In this document: in pieces, positions 32,426-41,873 of the stretch
Numbering within the stretch: position 1 is the stretch's first letter
Layout: each line of letters begins with the position of its first letter
NCBI RefSeq assembly: GCF_900099785.1
Contig: NZ_FNDS01000002.1
Location: 62,001 to 126,000 of the forward strand
Origin: Pseudomonas panipatensis
Lineage (GTDB): Bacteria; Pseudomonadota; Gammaproteobacteria; Pseudomonadales; Pseudomonadaceae
Direction: 5' to 3'
Length of the DNA: 64,000 nucleotides
Program-made: the position numbers and the translations under genes
Notes under the pieces: model-generated
Seen by the model: only the letters and a program-made list of their open reading frames with translations
The model's database searches: none
What the model was told of the DNA's origin: nothing

Positions 32426-34429
32426 ATGTCCCTACCCAAACACCACCTGGAACTCCTCAGCCCCGCCCGCGATGTGCACATCGCCCGCGAGGCCATCCTG
32501 CATGGGGCCGATGCCGTGTACATCGGCGGCCCGAGCTTCGGCGCGCGGCACAACGCCTGCAACGAGGTGGCCGACATCGCCGCGCTGGTGGAATTCGCCC
32601 ACCGCTTCCATGCGCGGGTCTTCGTCACCATCAACACCATCCTCCACGACGACGAGCTGGAGCCGGCGCGCGCGCTGATCCACCAGCTCTACGACGCCGG
32701 CGTCGACGCGCTGATCGTGCAGGACATGGGCGTGCTCGAACTGGACATCCCGCCGATCGAGCTGCACGCCAGCACCCAGACCGACATCCGCACCCTGGAG
32801 CGGGCCAAGTTCCTCGACAAGGCCGGCTTCTCGCAACTGGTGCTGGCCCGCGAGCTGAACCTGCAACAGATCCGCGCCATCGCCGACGAAACCGACGCGG
32901 CCATCGAATTCTTCATCCACGGCGCGCTCTGCGTGGCCTTCTCCGGGCAGTGCAACATCTCCCACGCGCAGACCGGGCGCAGCGCCAACCGTGGCGACTG
33001 CTCGCAGGCCTGCCGCCTGCCCTACACCCTGAAGGACGACCAGGGCCGCGTGGTGGCCTTCGAGAAGCACCTGCTGTCGATGAAGGACAACAACCAGAGC
33101 GCCAACCTGAGCGCCCTGGTCGATGCCGGCGTGCGCTCGTTCAAGATCGAAGGGCGTTACAAGGACATGGGCTACGTGAAGAACATCACCGCCTATTACC
33201 GCCAGCGCCTCGACGGCATCCTCGAAGGACGCCCGGAGCTGGCCCGCGCCTCCAGCGGCCGCACCGAGCACTTCTTCCTGCCCGACCCGGACAAGACCTT
33301 CCACCGTGGCAGCACCGACTACTTCGTCAACGAGCGCAAGGTCGACATCGGCGCCTTCGACTCGCCAACCTTCACCGGCCTGCCGGTGGGCGAAGTGCTC
33401 AAGGTCGGCAAGCGCGACCTGATCGCCGTGACCCAGGAGCCGCTGTCCAACGGCGACGGCCTCAACGTGCTGGTCAAGCGCGAGGTGGTCGGCTTCCGCG
33501 CCAACATCGCCGAGCTGCTGGAGCAATTCGAGGAAGACGGCGCGCCGCGCTGGCGCTACCGCGTCGAGCCGAACGAGATGCCGGAGGGGCTGTACCGCCT
33601 GCGCCCGAACCATCCGCTGAGCCGCAACCTCGACCACAACTGGCAGCAGGCCCTGCAGAAGACCTCCGCCGAGCGCCGCGTCGGCCTGCGCTGGCAGGCC
33701 AGCCTGGGCGAGCAGCAACTGCGCCTGGCCGCCACCAGCGAGGAAGGCGTGCGCGTGGAAGTCGCCCTCGACGGCCCCTTCGGCGTGGCGAACAAGCCGG
33801 AGCAGGCGCTGGAACAACTGCGCGACCTGCTCGGCCAGCTGGGCACCACCCAGTACCACGCGGAAAGCGTCGAACTGGACGCGCCGCAGGCCTACTTCAT
33901 TCCCAATTCACAGCTCAAGACCCTGCGCCGCGAAGCCATCGAAGCGCTCACCGCCGCGCGCGTCGCCGCCCATCCGCGTGGCGCGCGCAAGGCCGTCAGC
34001 GTGCCGCCGCCGGTGTACCCGGAGTCGCACCTGTCGTTCCTCTACAACGTCTACAACCAGAAGGCCCGCGACTTCTACCACCGCTACGGCGTGCAGTTGA
34101 TCGACGCCGCCTACGAGGCCCACGAGGAAGCCGGCGAAGTGCCGGTGATGATCACCAAGCACTGCCTGCGCTTCTCCTTCAACCTGTGCCCGAAACAGGC
34201 CAAGGGCGTCACCGGCGTGCGCACCAAGGTCGCGCCCATGCAACTGGTGCACGGCGACGAAGTGCTGACCCTGAAGTTCGATTGCAAGCCATGCGAAATG
34301 CATGTGATCGGCAAGATGAAGGGGCACATCCTCGACCTGCCGCAGCCGGGCAGCGCGGCGACCCAGGTGGTCGGCCAGATCACCCCGGAAGACCTGCTCA
34401 AGACCATCCGCAACCGCCCGGCGCACTGA
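32426..34429 (+). CDS. rlhA: 23S rRNA C2501 5-hydroxylation protein RlhA (peptidase U32 family)
   Basis: 667 aa U32-family protein. LSPARDVHIAREAILHGADAVYIGGP opens the barrel, and the U32 signature EFFIHGALCVAFSGQCNIS lies near residue 165 with Cys residues used for an Fe-S cluster; further Cys are seen at CSQACRLPY and CKPCEMH. The length and C-terminal domain match RlhA (YdcP), which makes 5-hydroxycytidine 2501 in 23S rRNA, rather than the short UbiU/UbiV or TrhP. The ATG at 32426 starts the family N-terminus MSLPKHHLELLSPA. Confidence 0.9.
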   Translation: MSLPKHHLELLSPARDVHIAREAILHGADAVYIGGPSFGARHNACNEVADIAALVEFAHRFHARVFVTINTILHDDELEPARALIHQLYDAGVDALIVQDMGVLELDIPPIELHASTQTDIRTLERAKFLDKAGFSQLVLARELNLQQIRAIADETDAAIEFFIHGALCVAFSGQCNISHAQTGRSANRGDCSQACRLPYTLKDDQGRVVAFEKHLLSMKDNNQSANLSALVDAGVRSFKIEGRYKDMGYVKNITAYYRQRLDGILEGRPELARASSGRTEHFFLPDPDKTFHRGSTDYFVNERKVDIGAFDSPTFTGLPVGEVLKVGKRDLIAVTQEPLSNGDGLNVLVKREVVGFRANIAELLEQFEEDGAPRWRYRVEPNEMPEGLYRLRPNHPLSRNLDHNWQQALQKTSAERRVGLRWQASLGEQQLRLAATSEEGVRVEVALDGPFGVANKPEQALEQLRDLLGQLGTTQYHAESVELDAPQAYFIPNSQLKTLRREAIEALTAARVAAHPRGARKAVSVPPPVYPESHLSFLYNVYNQKARDFYHRYGVQLIDAAYEAHEEAGEVPVMITKHCLRFSFNLCPKQAKGVTGVRTKVAPMQLVHGDEVLTLKFDCKPCEMHVIGKMKGHILDLPQPGSAATQVVGQITPEDLLKTIRNRPAH

Positions 34430-34471
34430 TCGCCCGTCGACCGCGACGCGCACGGCGCGTCCCGGTCTCCG

Positions 34472-34508
34472 CGAGGGGCCGCGTCATCCGGCATGACGCG
34501 GCCCCTCG
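34472..34508. terminator. Perfect 16-bp stem-loop between convergent genes
   Basis: CGAGGGGCCGCGTCAT pairs exactly with ATGACGCGGCCCCTCG around a 5-nt CCGGC loop. It sits between the ends of rlhA (plus) and the CAP-domain gene (minus). No clear U-tract follows, so it may be a bidirectional terminator or a transcript-stabilising hairpin. Confidence 0.6.
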
Positions 34509-34513
34509 TGCGT

Positions 34514-35374
34514 TCAACGGCCGCCGAAATCCATCGTCCAGTACACCCCGTGGTCGCTGCGCGAATCCGTCGCGTAGCCGGCGCCGACCTGGGTGAACAG
34601 CGGGTTCATCAGGTTCGCGCAGTGCCCCGGACTGGCCAGCCAGCCGGCCATCGCCTGGGCCGCCGAGCCCTGCCCGGCGGCGATGTTCTCGCCAACCTGG
34701 CGGCCACGGAAACCCGCGGCCCGCGCGCGGTCGTCGGGCATGCGCCCGTCGGGGTCCTGGTGGGAGAAGTAGTTTTCCTCGGCCATGTCCCGGCTATGCC
34801 GCTGCGCCGCCGTGCCCAGCGCGGCGTTCCAGGTCAGCGGTCGCGCCGCGCCGAAGCGCTGGCGGCCACACAGGCGCGGCCTGGCGCGCGCCGCGTTGAC
34901 CTGCGCCAGCAGCGTCTTGTCCGTCGCCCGCGAGTCGTTCAGACGGCTATCCAGCAGCGGCTTCGCCAGCACCACGCGCCACTCCCGCCCGGCGCGGCTG
35001 ATGCCGATATCGGCGTACTGCGCATCGAGCAAGGCGCCGCAGTAACGCTCTTCCAGCAGGTCGAACGCCGCGTCGGCATCCTCCGCCCCGGCCAGGCGAA
35101 TGCTGCGCACGGCCACAGCCTGATAGCCGTTGTCCCTCACCGCCTCGCGCAAGGCGCCGCCCTCGCCGACCGGCAAGGCCAGGCTCGACTTCAGCTGCAA
35201 CGGCGCCAGCACCGGCGCCCGGCGCCCCTCGCAACGCGCGGGGTGGGCGCGGTAATCGTTGATCGCCGCCGCCAGTTGCCGTTCGCCGCTGGCCTGGGCG
35301 GGGCTGGTAAGCAGGGGCTGCAGAGGAATCAGGCAAAGCGGGAGGAGGCGAGCAAAACGGACGGATCGGCGCAT
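34514..35374 (-). CDS. Secreted CAP-domain protein
   Basis: 286 aa. A signal peptide (MRRSVRFARLLPLCLIPLQPLL, cleavage near SPAQA-S) is followed by an unassigned N-terminal half and a C-terminal CAP/SCP domain (about residues 165-286; LLAQVNAARA, HSRDMAEENYFSHQDPDG, RARAAGFRGRQVGENIAAG, MAGWLASPGHCANLMNP). The His and Glu cavity residues of CAP proteins are visible. Bacterial members of this YkwD type are secreted; their activity is not settled. Start at ATG 35374 behind a signal-like sequence. Convergent with rlhA. Confidence 0.85.
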   Translation of the reverse strand: MRRSVRFARLLPLCLIPLQPLLTSPAQASGERQLAAAINDYRAHPARCEGRRAPVLAPLQLKSSLALPVGEGGALREAVRDNGYQAVAVRSIRLAGAEDADAAFDLLEERYCGALLDAQYADIGISRAGREWRVVLAKPLLDSRLNDSRATDKTLLAQVNAARARPRLCGRQRFGAARPLTWNAALGTAAQRHSRDMAEENYFSHQDPDGRMPDDRARAAGFRGRQVGENIAAGQGSAAQAMAGWLASPGHCANLMNPLFTQVGAGYATDSRSDHGVYWTMDFGGR

Positions 35375-35710
35375 GAACGGCAGCGGCTCTGAATGGGACG
35401 GACGGAGGAGCGCAACGCCGATTTTTCGGTAGGAAGGCTCCGAACTGGCGATGAGACTGTGGGAGCCAGGAAGAGGTTCACGGGCTCGCTGCGTGAACTT
35501 GAAGGCCGTCGCATTCGGCGACGTTGCGCCTCCGTGGGTGCGCCAGGCGCGCAGAAAATCACGCATCGCCGGCGGCAGGGAGCGCGCTGGCGAGGCGCAT
35601 GGCCGGCGTTAGCCGCCGCCGGCCGTGGCGGCGGATAACGCCTTCCCATTCATACGCCCTCGGCGCCTCGTCGCGGGATGGCGGCGGGAGCCGGGCCGGG
35701 CGTCATTCGC
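35375..35710. other. 336-bp gap with a REP-like hairpin at 35605-35642
   Basis: No gene is supported. Near its left end lies the presumed promoter of the CAP gene. At 35605-35642 GGCGTTA pairs with TAACGCC outside a perfect CCGCCGCC/GGCGGCGG stem with a GGCCGT loop (one g/a mismatch), so about 16 bp in all. The right arm GGCGGATAACGCC is the same motif seen at 59750s and 61300s, marking a dispersed repeat. It follows tatA and may end its transcript. Confidence 0.6.
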
Positions 35711-35929
35711 TCAACGCTTGGCGGTGTCTTTGCCGCTGACCTCGGCAGCACTGTCCAGGCGCGCCGACGCCTCCGCCGGCGCGGCTTGCTCCTCACTGCG
35801 CACGGCACGGCGAAAACCGGTGATGGCTTCGCCCAGATCGGCGCCCAGGCTCTTCAGGCGCTTGCTGCCGAACAGCACCAGCGCGACGAGCAGGATGACC
35901 AGCCAGTGCTTCCAGTCGAACAGACCCAT
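35711..35929 (-). CDS. tatA: Orphan TatA/TatE translocase subunit
   Basis: 72 aa. Short N-terminus, one transmembrane helix (residues about 9-20, [12 protein letters not shown]), the invariant Phe-Gly hinge (F20-G21), an amphipathic helix ([22 protein letters not shown]) and an acidic, disordered tail: the full TatA/E plan. A very good GAGGAGG site precedes the ATG at 35929. No tatB or tatC is nearby, so it must work with a TatBC encoded elsewhere. It starts 59 bp after pobA on the same strand and is probably co-transcribed with it, near a cluster encoding a Tat-signal protein (43748). Confidence 0.9.
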   Translation of the reverse strand: MGLFDWKHWLVILLVALVLFGSKRLKSLGADLGEAITGFRRAVRSEEQAAPAEASARLDSAAEVSGKDTAKR

Positions 35930-35988
35930 GATGACCTCCTCGGAACTTCAAGTACGCCCGCGCGCTGCACGGGCGTTGGGACGGTCGC

Positions 35989-37287
<1,299 letters not shown>

Positions 37288-37377
37288 TCAATAGATACTG
37301 GTACTTTTAGAAACACCGTTCGATCAACGAACACTCTACAGAGCCCGTTAACCCACCTGCCCGGCCGTGTCCATACG

Positions 37378-38265
37378 ATGAAAGCCCAGACCCTCGGCAT
37401 TCCTATTTTCAAGCTGTATGGCGAAAACCAGGCGTGGCCCAGTACCGACCTCATGCACTGTGAGTCGATTCACCAGCGCAGCAGTCTGTACCAATGGGAA
37501 ATCAAGCCGCACCGGCACGCGGACCTGCTGCAACTGCTCTATGTGCGCCGAGGCGAAGCCGTGGTCGAGATCGAGGGACAGCGCATCGACATCCGCGAAC
37601 CCTCGATCCAGGTCACTCCGCCGCTGTGCGTGCATGGCTTCCAGTTCGGCGCCAACATCGAGGGTTACGTGCTGACCTTGGCTGCGCCGCTGGTCGCGCA
37701 GATGGAGGCACAACTGGATTCGCCCCTGGCGCTTCTGGCCACGGCCGGCAGCTATTCCGTCGGCGCCGAAGGGGATTTCATCGACACCCTGTTCAGCACC
37801 CTGCACCGCGAGTACGAAAGCAGCGCCCCCTCGCGGGACCTGATGCTGCGCTCGCTGGTCAACGTCCTGGTGGTATGGATCAGCCGCAACCAGCAGTCGC
37901 AGCAGCCGAACAACCGCGACGACCGCAACAATCAATACCTCGCCCAGTACATCCGCCTGGTGGAGCAGCACTACACCGAGCACCCCAGCGTCGAAGACCT
38001 GGCCCATCGCGTCGGTATTTCGAGCGTGCACCTGAATGCGCTCTGCCGGCAGTTCGTCGGACATACGGCGCTGCAGATCATTCACCAGCGCCTGCTGCTG
38101 GAAGCCAAACGCAACCTGACCTATACGAACATGAGCATCAGCCAGCTTTCCGAGCACCTGGGCTTCAATGATCCGGCGTATTTCTCAAGGTTCTTCCGCC
38201 GCTTGACTGGCCTGTCGCCCAACGACTTCCGGCGCACCGATGGGCATCCGCATGCTTTGCCATGA
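37378..38265 (+). CDS. pobR: AraC-family regulator of pobA
   Basis: 295 aa. An N-terminal cupin effector domain (residues about 25-140; HRHADLLQLLYVRRGEAVVEIEG) and a C-terminal AraC pair of helix-turn-helices (about 190-290; HPSVEDLAHRVGISSVHLNALCRQ, then MSISQLSEHLGFNDPAYFSRFFRRLTGLSPNDFRR). Pseudomonas PobR proteins are of this type and activate pobA with 4-hydroxybenzoate. The ATG at 37378 gives the family start MKAQTLGIPIFKLYGE; an upstream in-frame ATG-like extension is AT-rich leader. Confidence 0.9.
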   Translation: MKAQTLGIPIFKLYGENQAWPSTDLMHCESIHQRSSLYQWEIKPHRHADLLQLLYVRRGEAVVEIEGQRIDIREPSIQVTPPLCVHGFQFGANIEGYVLTLAAPLVAQMEAQLDSPLALLATAGSYSVGAEGDFIDTLFSTLHREYESSAPSRDLMLRSLVNVLVVWISRNQQSQQPNNRDDRNNQYLAQYIRLVEQHYTEHPSVEDLAHRVGISSVHLNALCRQFVGHTALQIIHQRLLLEAKRNLTYTNMSISQLSEHLGFNDPAYFSRFFRRLTGLSPNDFRRTDGHPHALP

Positions 38266-38323
38266 ACGCGGCGCGCTCCGCTCAGGTCGCGAATTTTCTT
38301 AAGAGTTTCCTTGTCCGGGCGCT

Positions 38324-38348
38324 TAAAAATCGCCAGGCCGGATTTTTA
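38324..38348. repeat. AT-rich inverted repeat after pobR
   Basis: TAAAAATC and GATTTTTA flank a 9-nt GC-rich centre (GCCAGGCCG). It is 59 bp after the pobR stop and 50 bp before the sigma-54-like promoter of the barrel gene. It could be a pobR terminator (T-run in the right arm) or an upstream activator site for the promoter; the sequence alone does not decide. Confidence 0.45.
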
Positions 38349-38396
38349 CTTACTTGTAACTATCTGATTTAAAAGGAATTTATCGAAAGCAGAAGA

Positions 38397-38412
38397 TGGC
38401 ACACAAGTTGAA
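38397..38412 (+). promoter_or_regulatory. Sigma-54-like promoter of the outer-membrane gene
   Basis: TGGCACACAAGTTGAA: the -24 element TGGCAC is perfect, and TTGAA stands at the -12 position with correct spacing (GG to G 10 bp apart), though A replaces the usual C. The start codon follows at 38471. A sigma-54 activator gene is encoded convergently next door. Confidence 0.55.
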
Positions 38413-38470
38413 TTGCAGGCTCCCCCGGCTCTGCCGCCGGGAAATCCAATAACAACAAGGCTGGCCTTCT

Positions 38471-39403
38471 ATGCATAAAAATCCTCTTCTCGCCTCCGTC
38501 TTTGCCCTCGGTAGCGGTCTGCTGCTTGCCTGCAGTGCCTCCCAGGCCCTTGCCACCGAAGGCGGCCTGTCCTCCTGGCCGATGGGTATCGAAATCTACG
38601 GCATGGGCATTCTGCCGCCGCCGGGGACCTATGGGCAGATCTTCACCGGTAACTACGAAGCGAAATCCGTGCGTGACAACGCAGGGAACAAAGCGGCCGA
38701 CATCGACCTGCGCGTCACCACCGTCGTGCCTCGTTTCGTCTGGGTGACCGAGCAGAAGGTGCTTGGCGGCGACCTCGGCTTTCACGCCCTGCTGCCACTC
38801 AACGATATGCGCCTGAACATCAAGAACGGTCCGCATGACAGCAAGCGCGGCATCGGCGATGCGCATTTGGGCCCGGTCGTCGGCTTCCACCTCAGTGACA
38901 AGCTGCACATGGCCACGGGCGTCGACTTCGTCCTGCCCACGGGCGCCTACGACAAGAACGACATCATCAACCTGGGCAACAACTACTACACCGTGGAAGC
39001 GGTGTATGCCATGACCTATGCGAACCCCCACGGCCTTAACGCCGATGTGCGTCTGATGTACGACTACAACTTTGAAAACAAGGACACCCACTATCAGTCC
39101 GGCCAGGAGCTGCATGCCGACTACACCCTCGGCTGGGGTGTCGGCAACAGCTGGGTGGTCGGTGTCGGCGGGCACGCCTACCAGCAGGTCACCGACGACA
39201 AGTGCAGCGCCTCCAATTGCGCCGCCGCCGCCCTGGTCGAGGAAACCAACGGCTACCGCGGCCGCTCCTTCTCCATCGGCCCGGCGGTGCAGTTCAGCAG
39301 CAAGGACGGCTGGTCCCTGAGCGCCAAGTGGCAGCAGGAAAGCGGCGTGCGCAACCGCGCCGAAGGCCAGACCGTCTGGCTGAAGTTCACCACGCCGCTT
39401 TGA
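38471..39403 (+). CDS. Outer-membrane MetA-type (phenol degradation) barrel protein
   Basis: 310 aa. A signal peptide (cleavage near ALA-TE, about residue 29) is followed by a beta-strand-rich protein of the phenol_MetA_deg/SphA family (PF13557), with repeated amphipathic strands ending in the aromatic-rich VWLKFTTPL, typical of outer-membrane barrels. Members are encoded in meta-cleavage, phenol and terpene clusters and are thought to admit hydrophobic aromatics. Lies between pobR and the sigma-54 regulator, with its own sigma-54-like promoter. Role as a p-cresol entry channel is inferred. Confidence 0.8.
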   Translation: MHKNPLLASVFALGSGLLLACSASQALATEGGLSSWPMGIEIYGMGILPPPGTYGQIFTGNYEAKSVRDNAGNKAADIDLRVTTVVPRFVWVTEQKVLGGDLGFHALLPLNDMRLNIKNGPHDSKRGIGDAHLGPVVGFHLSDKLHMATGVDFVLPTGAYDKNDIINLGNNYYTVEAVYAMTYANPHGLNADVRLMYDYNFENKDTHYQSGQELHADYTLGWGVGNSWVVGVGGHAYQQVTDDKCSASNCAAAALVEETNGYRGRSFSIGPAVQFSSKDGWSLSAKWQQESGVRNRAEGQTVWLKFTTPL

Positions 39404-39420
39404 GCCGCTCCCGGCATCAA

Positions 39421-39460
39421 TGAAAACGCCCCGCGGCCTGAGGCTCGCGGGGCGTTTTCA
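39421..39460. terminator. Bidirectional terminator
   Basis: TGAAAACGCCCCGCG / CGCGGGGCGTTTTCA, a perfect 15-bp stem with A and T runs on both sides, lies between the convergent barrel gene (plus) and regulator gene (minus). It should stop transcription from both. Confidence 0.9.
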
Positions 39461-39481
39461 TTCACCAGGAGAGCGACGCCG

Positions 39482-41341
39482 TCAGCGCCCCTTCAGCCGA
39501 TAGCTGATTTGCGCCCGGCTCATGCCGAGCATCTGCGCTGCCGCCGTGATGTTGCCGCCGGAGCGTTTCAGCGCCATGCGCACCAACAACCGCTCGATCT
39601 CCTCCAGCGAAGTGCCCAGCGTCGGGTCCTGTCCGGCGATGAAGGCCTGCAGACAGGCCAGCTCGCGCTCGCCGGCGCCGCCGCCCCAGGCGCTGGCCGA
39701 GAGTTCAGGCACCGACGGCGAAGCGTCGGCTCGCTCGCCGAGCGGATGGGTCAGCGACAGGCGCCCCTCGGCGGTCAAGCCGACCGGCGCAGTGAACAGC
39801 GACGAATTGCCTTCGGCGAGATGGATGACATCCATTGCCTCGCCATCGCCGGCGACAATCACCCCGCGTTCGATCAGGTTCTGCAGCTCGCGGATGTTGC
39901 CGGGAAAGCGGTAGGTCAGCAGGGCATTGAGCAGGCGCGGAGTGAAGCCGGCCAGCTGCCGGCCATGACGGATGCTGAACTTGCGCAGGAAGTAGCTCAT
40001 CAGCAGCGGAATGTCTTCGCGGCGCTCGCGCAGCGGCGGCAGATTGATGGGGAAAACATTCAGCCGGTAGAACAGGTCTTCGCGGAAGCGCCCGGCCTCC
40101 ACTTCGCGGCGCAGATCGACATTGGTCGCGGCAATCACCCGCACGTCCACGTTGATCGGCGTGATGCCGCCGACCCGCTCGATTTCCCCCTCCTGCAGCA
40201 CGCGCAGTATCTTGCTTTGCGCGCTGAGGCTGAGCGTGCCTATCTCATCGAGGAACAGGGTGCCGCCGTTGGCGCGCTCGAAGCGCCCGGGGCGCGAACG
40301 GTCGGCGCCGGTGAAGGCGCCGCGCTCGACGCCGAACAGCTCGGACTCCACCAGGTTTTCCGGCAGGGTAGCGCAGTTCAGCGAAATCAGTGGGTTGCCA
40401 TGCCGCAGGCTCGCCTGGTGCAGGGTGCGGGCAAAAAGCTCCTTGCCGACGCCGGACTCGCCCATGAGCAACACGGTGGCCTGGGTCGGCGCCACGCGCT
40501 GCAGCCGCTGGGTGGCGGCCACGAACGAGGCGGAGATCCCGACCACGCTATTGTCACCGTCGACCTCGGCCAGCTCGGCCACCGCCGTCTCGCCAGCCGA
40601 GGTGGAGGCGTAGACGCTGCGCCCGAGAAACTCGCCGGCATCCAGGTAGGCCAAGTCCACGTCGATGTCATCCCACTGCTCGGCGGGCTTGCCGATGATG
40701 CGGCAGGCCTGGTGCCCGGTAGCCCGGCATTCCAGCTCGCGAAACACCACCAGGCGGCCGAGCAGCGACGAGGCATATCCGCTGGCATAGCCGATTTCCA
40801 TCCAGCAGGCCGGTTCGTTACCCAGGCCATAGGCGGCGATGTGCTCGTCATCCTCCAGCGAGTGGTGCCACAGGAACTCGGAATAGAAGTGCCCCACGCT
40901 GGAGTCGATCTCCATCTGGATCACCTCCACGTTGACCATGCCTTCGAGCATATGCATCCGCGGGCCGGCGCTGTAGAGGCTGGCATGGTCGCCCTCGGGC
41001 CACTGCGCGCGGACCTGGGCAGCGTCGCGGGCGCCGGCCTGCCAGCCGATGCGGGTCAGCAGGCCACGCGCCTTGTCCAGCCCCAGGGCGTCGATCAGCT
41101 CACGGCGAATGGCGCCGAACGCCGTTCCCTGCATCAGCATCATGCGCTGGCCGCACAGCCAGATGGAGCCGGCATCCGGGGTGAACGCCACGGTTTCCGC
41201 CAACTGCTCTGCGGTCGGCATGCCACCGGCACCCAGCTCACTGGAGCGGTCGACGATCAGGCGCATCTGCCGGCCCAGCAGCTGTTTGATGAAATCCTTG
41301 TTCGCAGGCTGGCCGGTATTACTCGGAGATTGACGAGTCAT
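39482..41341 (-). CDS. Sigma-54 activator of aromatic catabolism (DmpR/XylR class)
   Basis: 619 aa. An N-terminal XylR_N sensing domain with V4R part (residues about 20-220), a short linker, an AAA+ domain (about 268-500; Walker [15 protein letters not shown] loop intact, Walker [11 protein letters not shown]) and a Fis-type helix-turn-helix (about 590-617, [22 protein letters not shown]). Cys179, Glu202, Cys205 and Cys213 keep the +23/+26/+34 spacing of the zinc ligands Cys155, Glu178, Cys181 and Cys189 of the phenol sensor MopR. It probably senses p-cresol or a related phenol and drives pchACXF. Divergent from pchA. Confidence 0.88.
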   Translation of the reverse strand: MTRQSPSNTGQPANKDFIKQLLGRQMRLIVDRSSELGAGGMPTAEQLAETVAFTPDAGSIWLCGQRMMLMQGTAFGAIRRELIDALGLDKARGLLTRIGWQAGARDAAQVRAQWPEGDHASLYSAGPRMHMLEGMVNVEVIQMEIDSSVGHFYSEFLWHHSLEDDEHIAAYGLGNEPACWMEIGYASGYASSLLGRLVVFRELECRATGHQACRIIGKPAEQWDDIDVDLAYLDAGEFLGRSVYASTSAGETAVAELAEVDGDNSVVGISASFVAATQRLQRVAPTQATVLLMGESGVGKELFARTLHQASLRHGNPLISLNCATLPENLVESELFGVERGAFTGADRSRPGRFERANGGTLFLDEIGTLSLSAQSKILRVLQEGEIERVGGITPINVDVRVIAATNVDLRREVEAGRFREDLFYRLNVFPINLPPLRERREDIPLLMSYFLRKFSIRHGRQLAGFTPRLLNALLTYRFPGNIRELQNLIERGVIVAGDGEAMDVIHLAEGNSSLFTAPVGLTAEGRLSLTHPLGERADASPSVPELSASAWGGGAGERELACLQAFIAGQDPTLGTSLEEIERLLVRMALKRSGGNITAAAQMLGMSRAQISYRLKGR

Positions 41342-41496
41342 GGCAACAGAAAGAAATCATGGATGGCCCTGCAGTATGCGGACAGCCTTTGGCGGGTCAA
41401 TCGACACAGCCCGCCACTCATCCCCATTGCGCCATTGACTGCCCGATAACCGCACAGACTTTCGCTCCCGGCAGCCGGAGAGCTTTTTTCAGTCGC

Positions 41497-41522
41497 GCGG
41501 ATTTCTCTGCACAAAAATCCGC
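41497..41522 (+). promoter_or_regulatory. Inverted repeat, candidate upstream activator site
   Basis: GCGGATTT and AAATCCGC, perfect 8-bp arms with a 10-bp spacer, lie about 110 bp upstream of the sigma-54-like promoter of pchA. That distance is usual for enhancer sites of DmpR/XylR-class activators. The site also lies 156 bp upstream of the regulator's own start. Confidence 0.5.
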
Positions 41523-41617
41523 AGCGCCATCCGAGGCGAATCACCTGCGACACCTTGTCGCCGCCTAAATCATTTTCAAGCCATTGTTTCCAAAAGAAAT
41601 TTCATAAAAAAACAGAA

Positions 41618-41633
41618 TGGCATGATTGTTGTT
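41618..41633 (+). promoter_or_regulatory. Sigma-54-like promoter of the pch operon
   Basis: TGGCATGATTGTTGTT: -24 TGGCA and -12 TTGT with correct spacing (GG at 41619, GT at 41631). The C of the usual -12 GC is T. The region is markedly AT-rich against its surroundings. The transcript would begin near 41645, leaving a ~230-nt leader before pchA. Confidence 0.6.
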
Positions 41634-41672
41634 ATGTGCATGTCACCCGCTCATTTCGAAGGTGACCACAAT

Positions 41673-41738
41673 ATGACAATGACTCCTTCACCCCTTGACA
41701 TCCGCCGCATTTATCTATCGCGGCTACTCTTCTGCTAA
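41673..41738 (+). CDS. Possible leader peptide upstream of pchA
   Basis: A 21-codon open frame (MTMTPSPLDIRRIYLSRLLF then Cys and TAA) in the predicted pchA leader. AGGTGA lies 8-9 bp before its ATG, better than the site of pchA itself. It holds two CTA codons, rare in this GC-rich genome, and basic and hydrophobic residues at the end. It may be a translated leader controlling pchACXF, or chance. The rest of the 532-bp gap between the regulator and pchA holds the inverted repeat and the promoter, but no other gene. Confidence 0.35.
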   Translation: MTMTPSPLDIRRIYLSRLLFC

Positions 41739-41873
41739 TCAAAGCGCTCCCCCTTTCGGGTCCAGGCCTGCCACGTCAGTGCTGAGCCGACACGCTGCGC
41801 GATCGCCATGAACCTGGAATCCAAGGCCTGCGGCCCTGCCGTGGTCAGACAACATCGATAAGAGAGAAGCACG

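Noticed and set aside
41695-41717. TTGACA with nearby TATCTA as a sigma-70 promoter of pchA
   Set aside because: The spacing is only 11 bp, and no -10 box is found at 16-18 bp.
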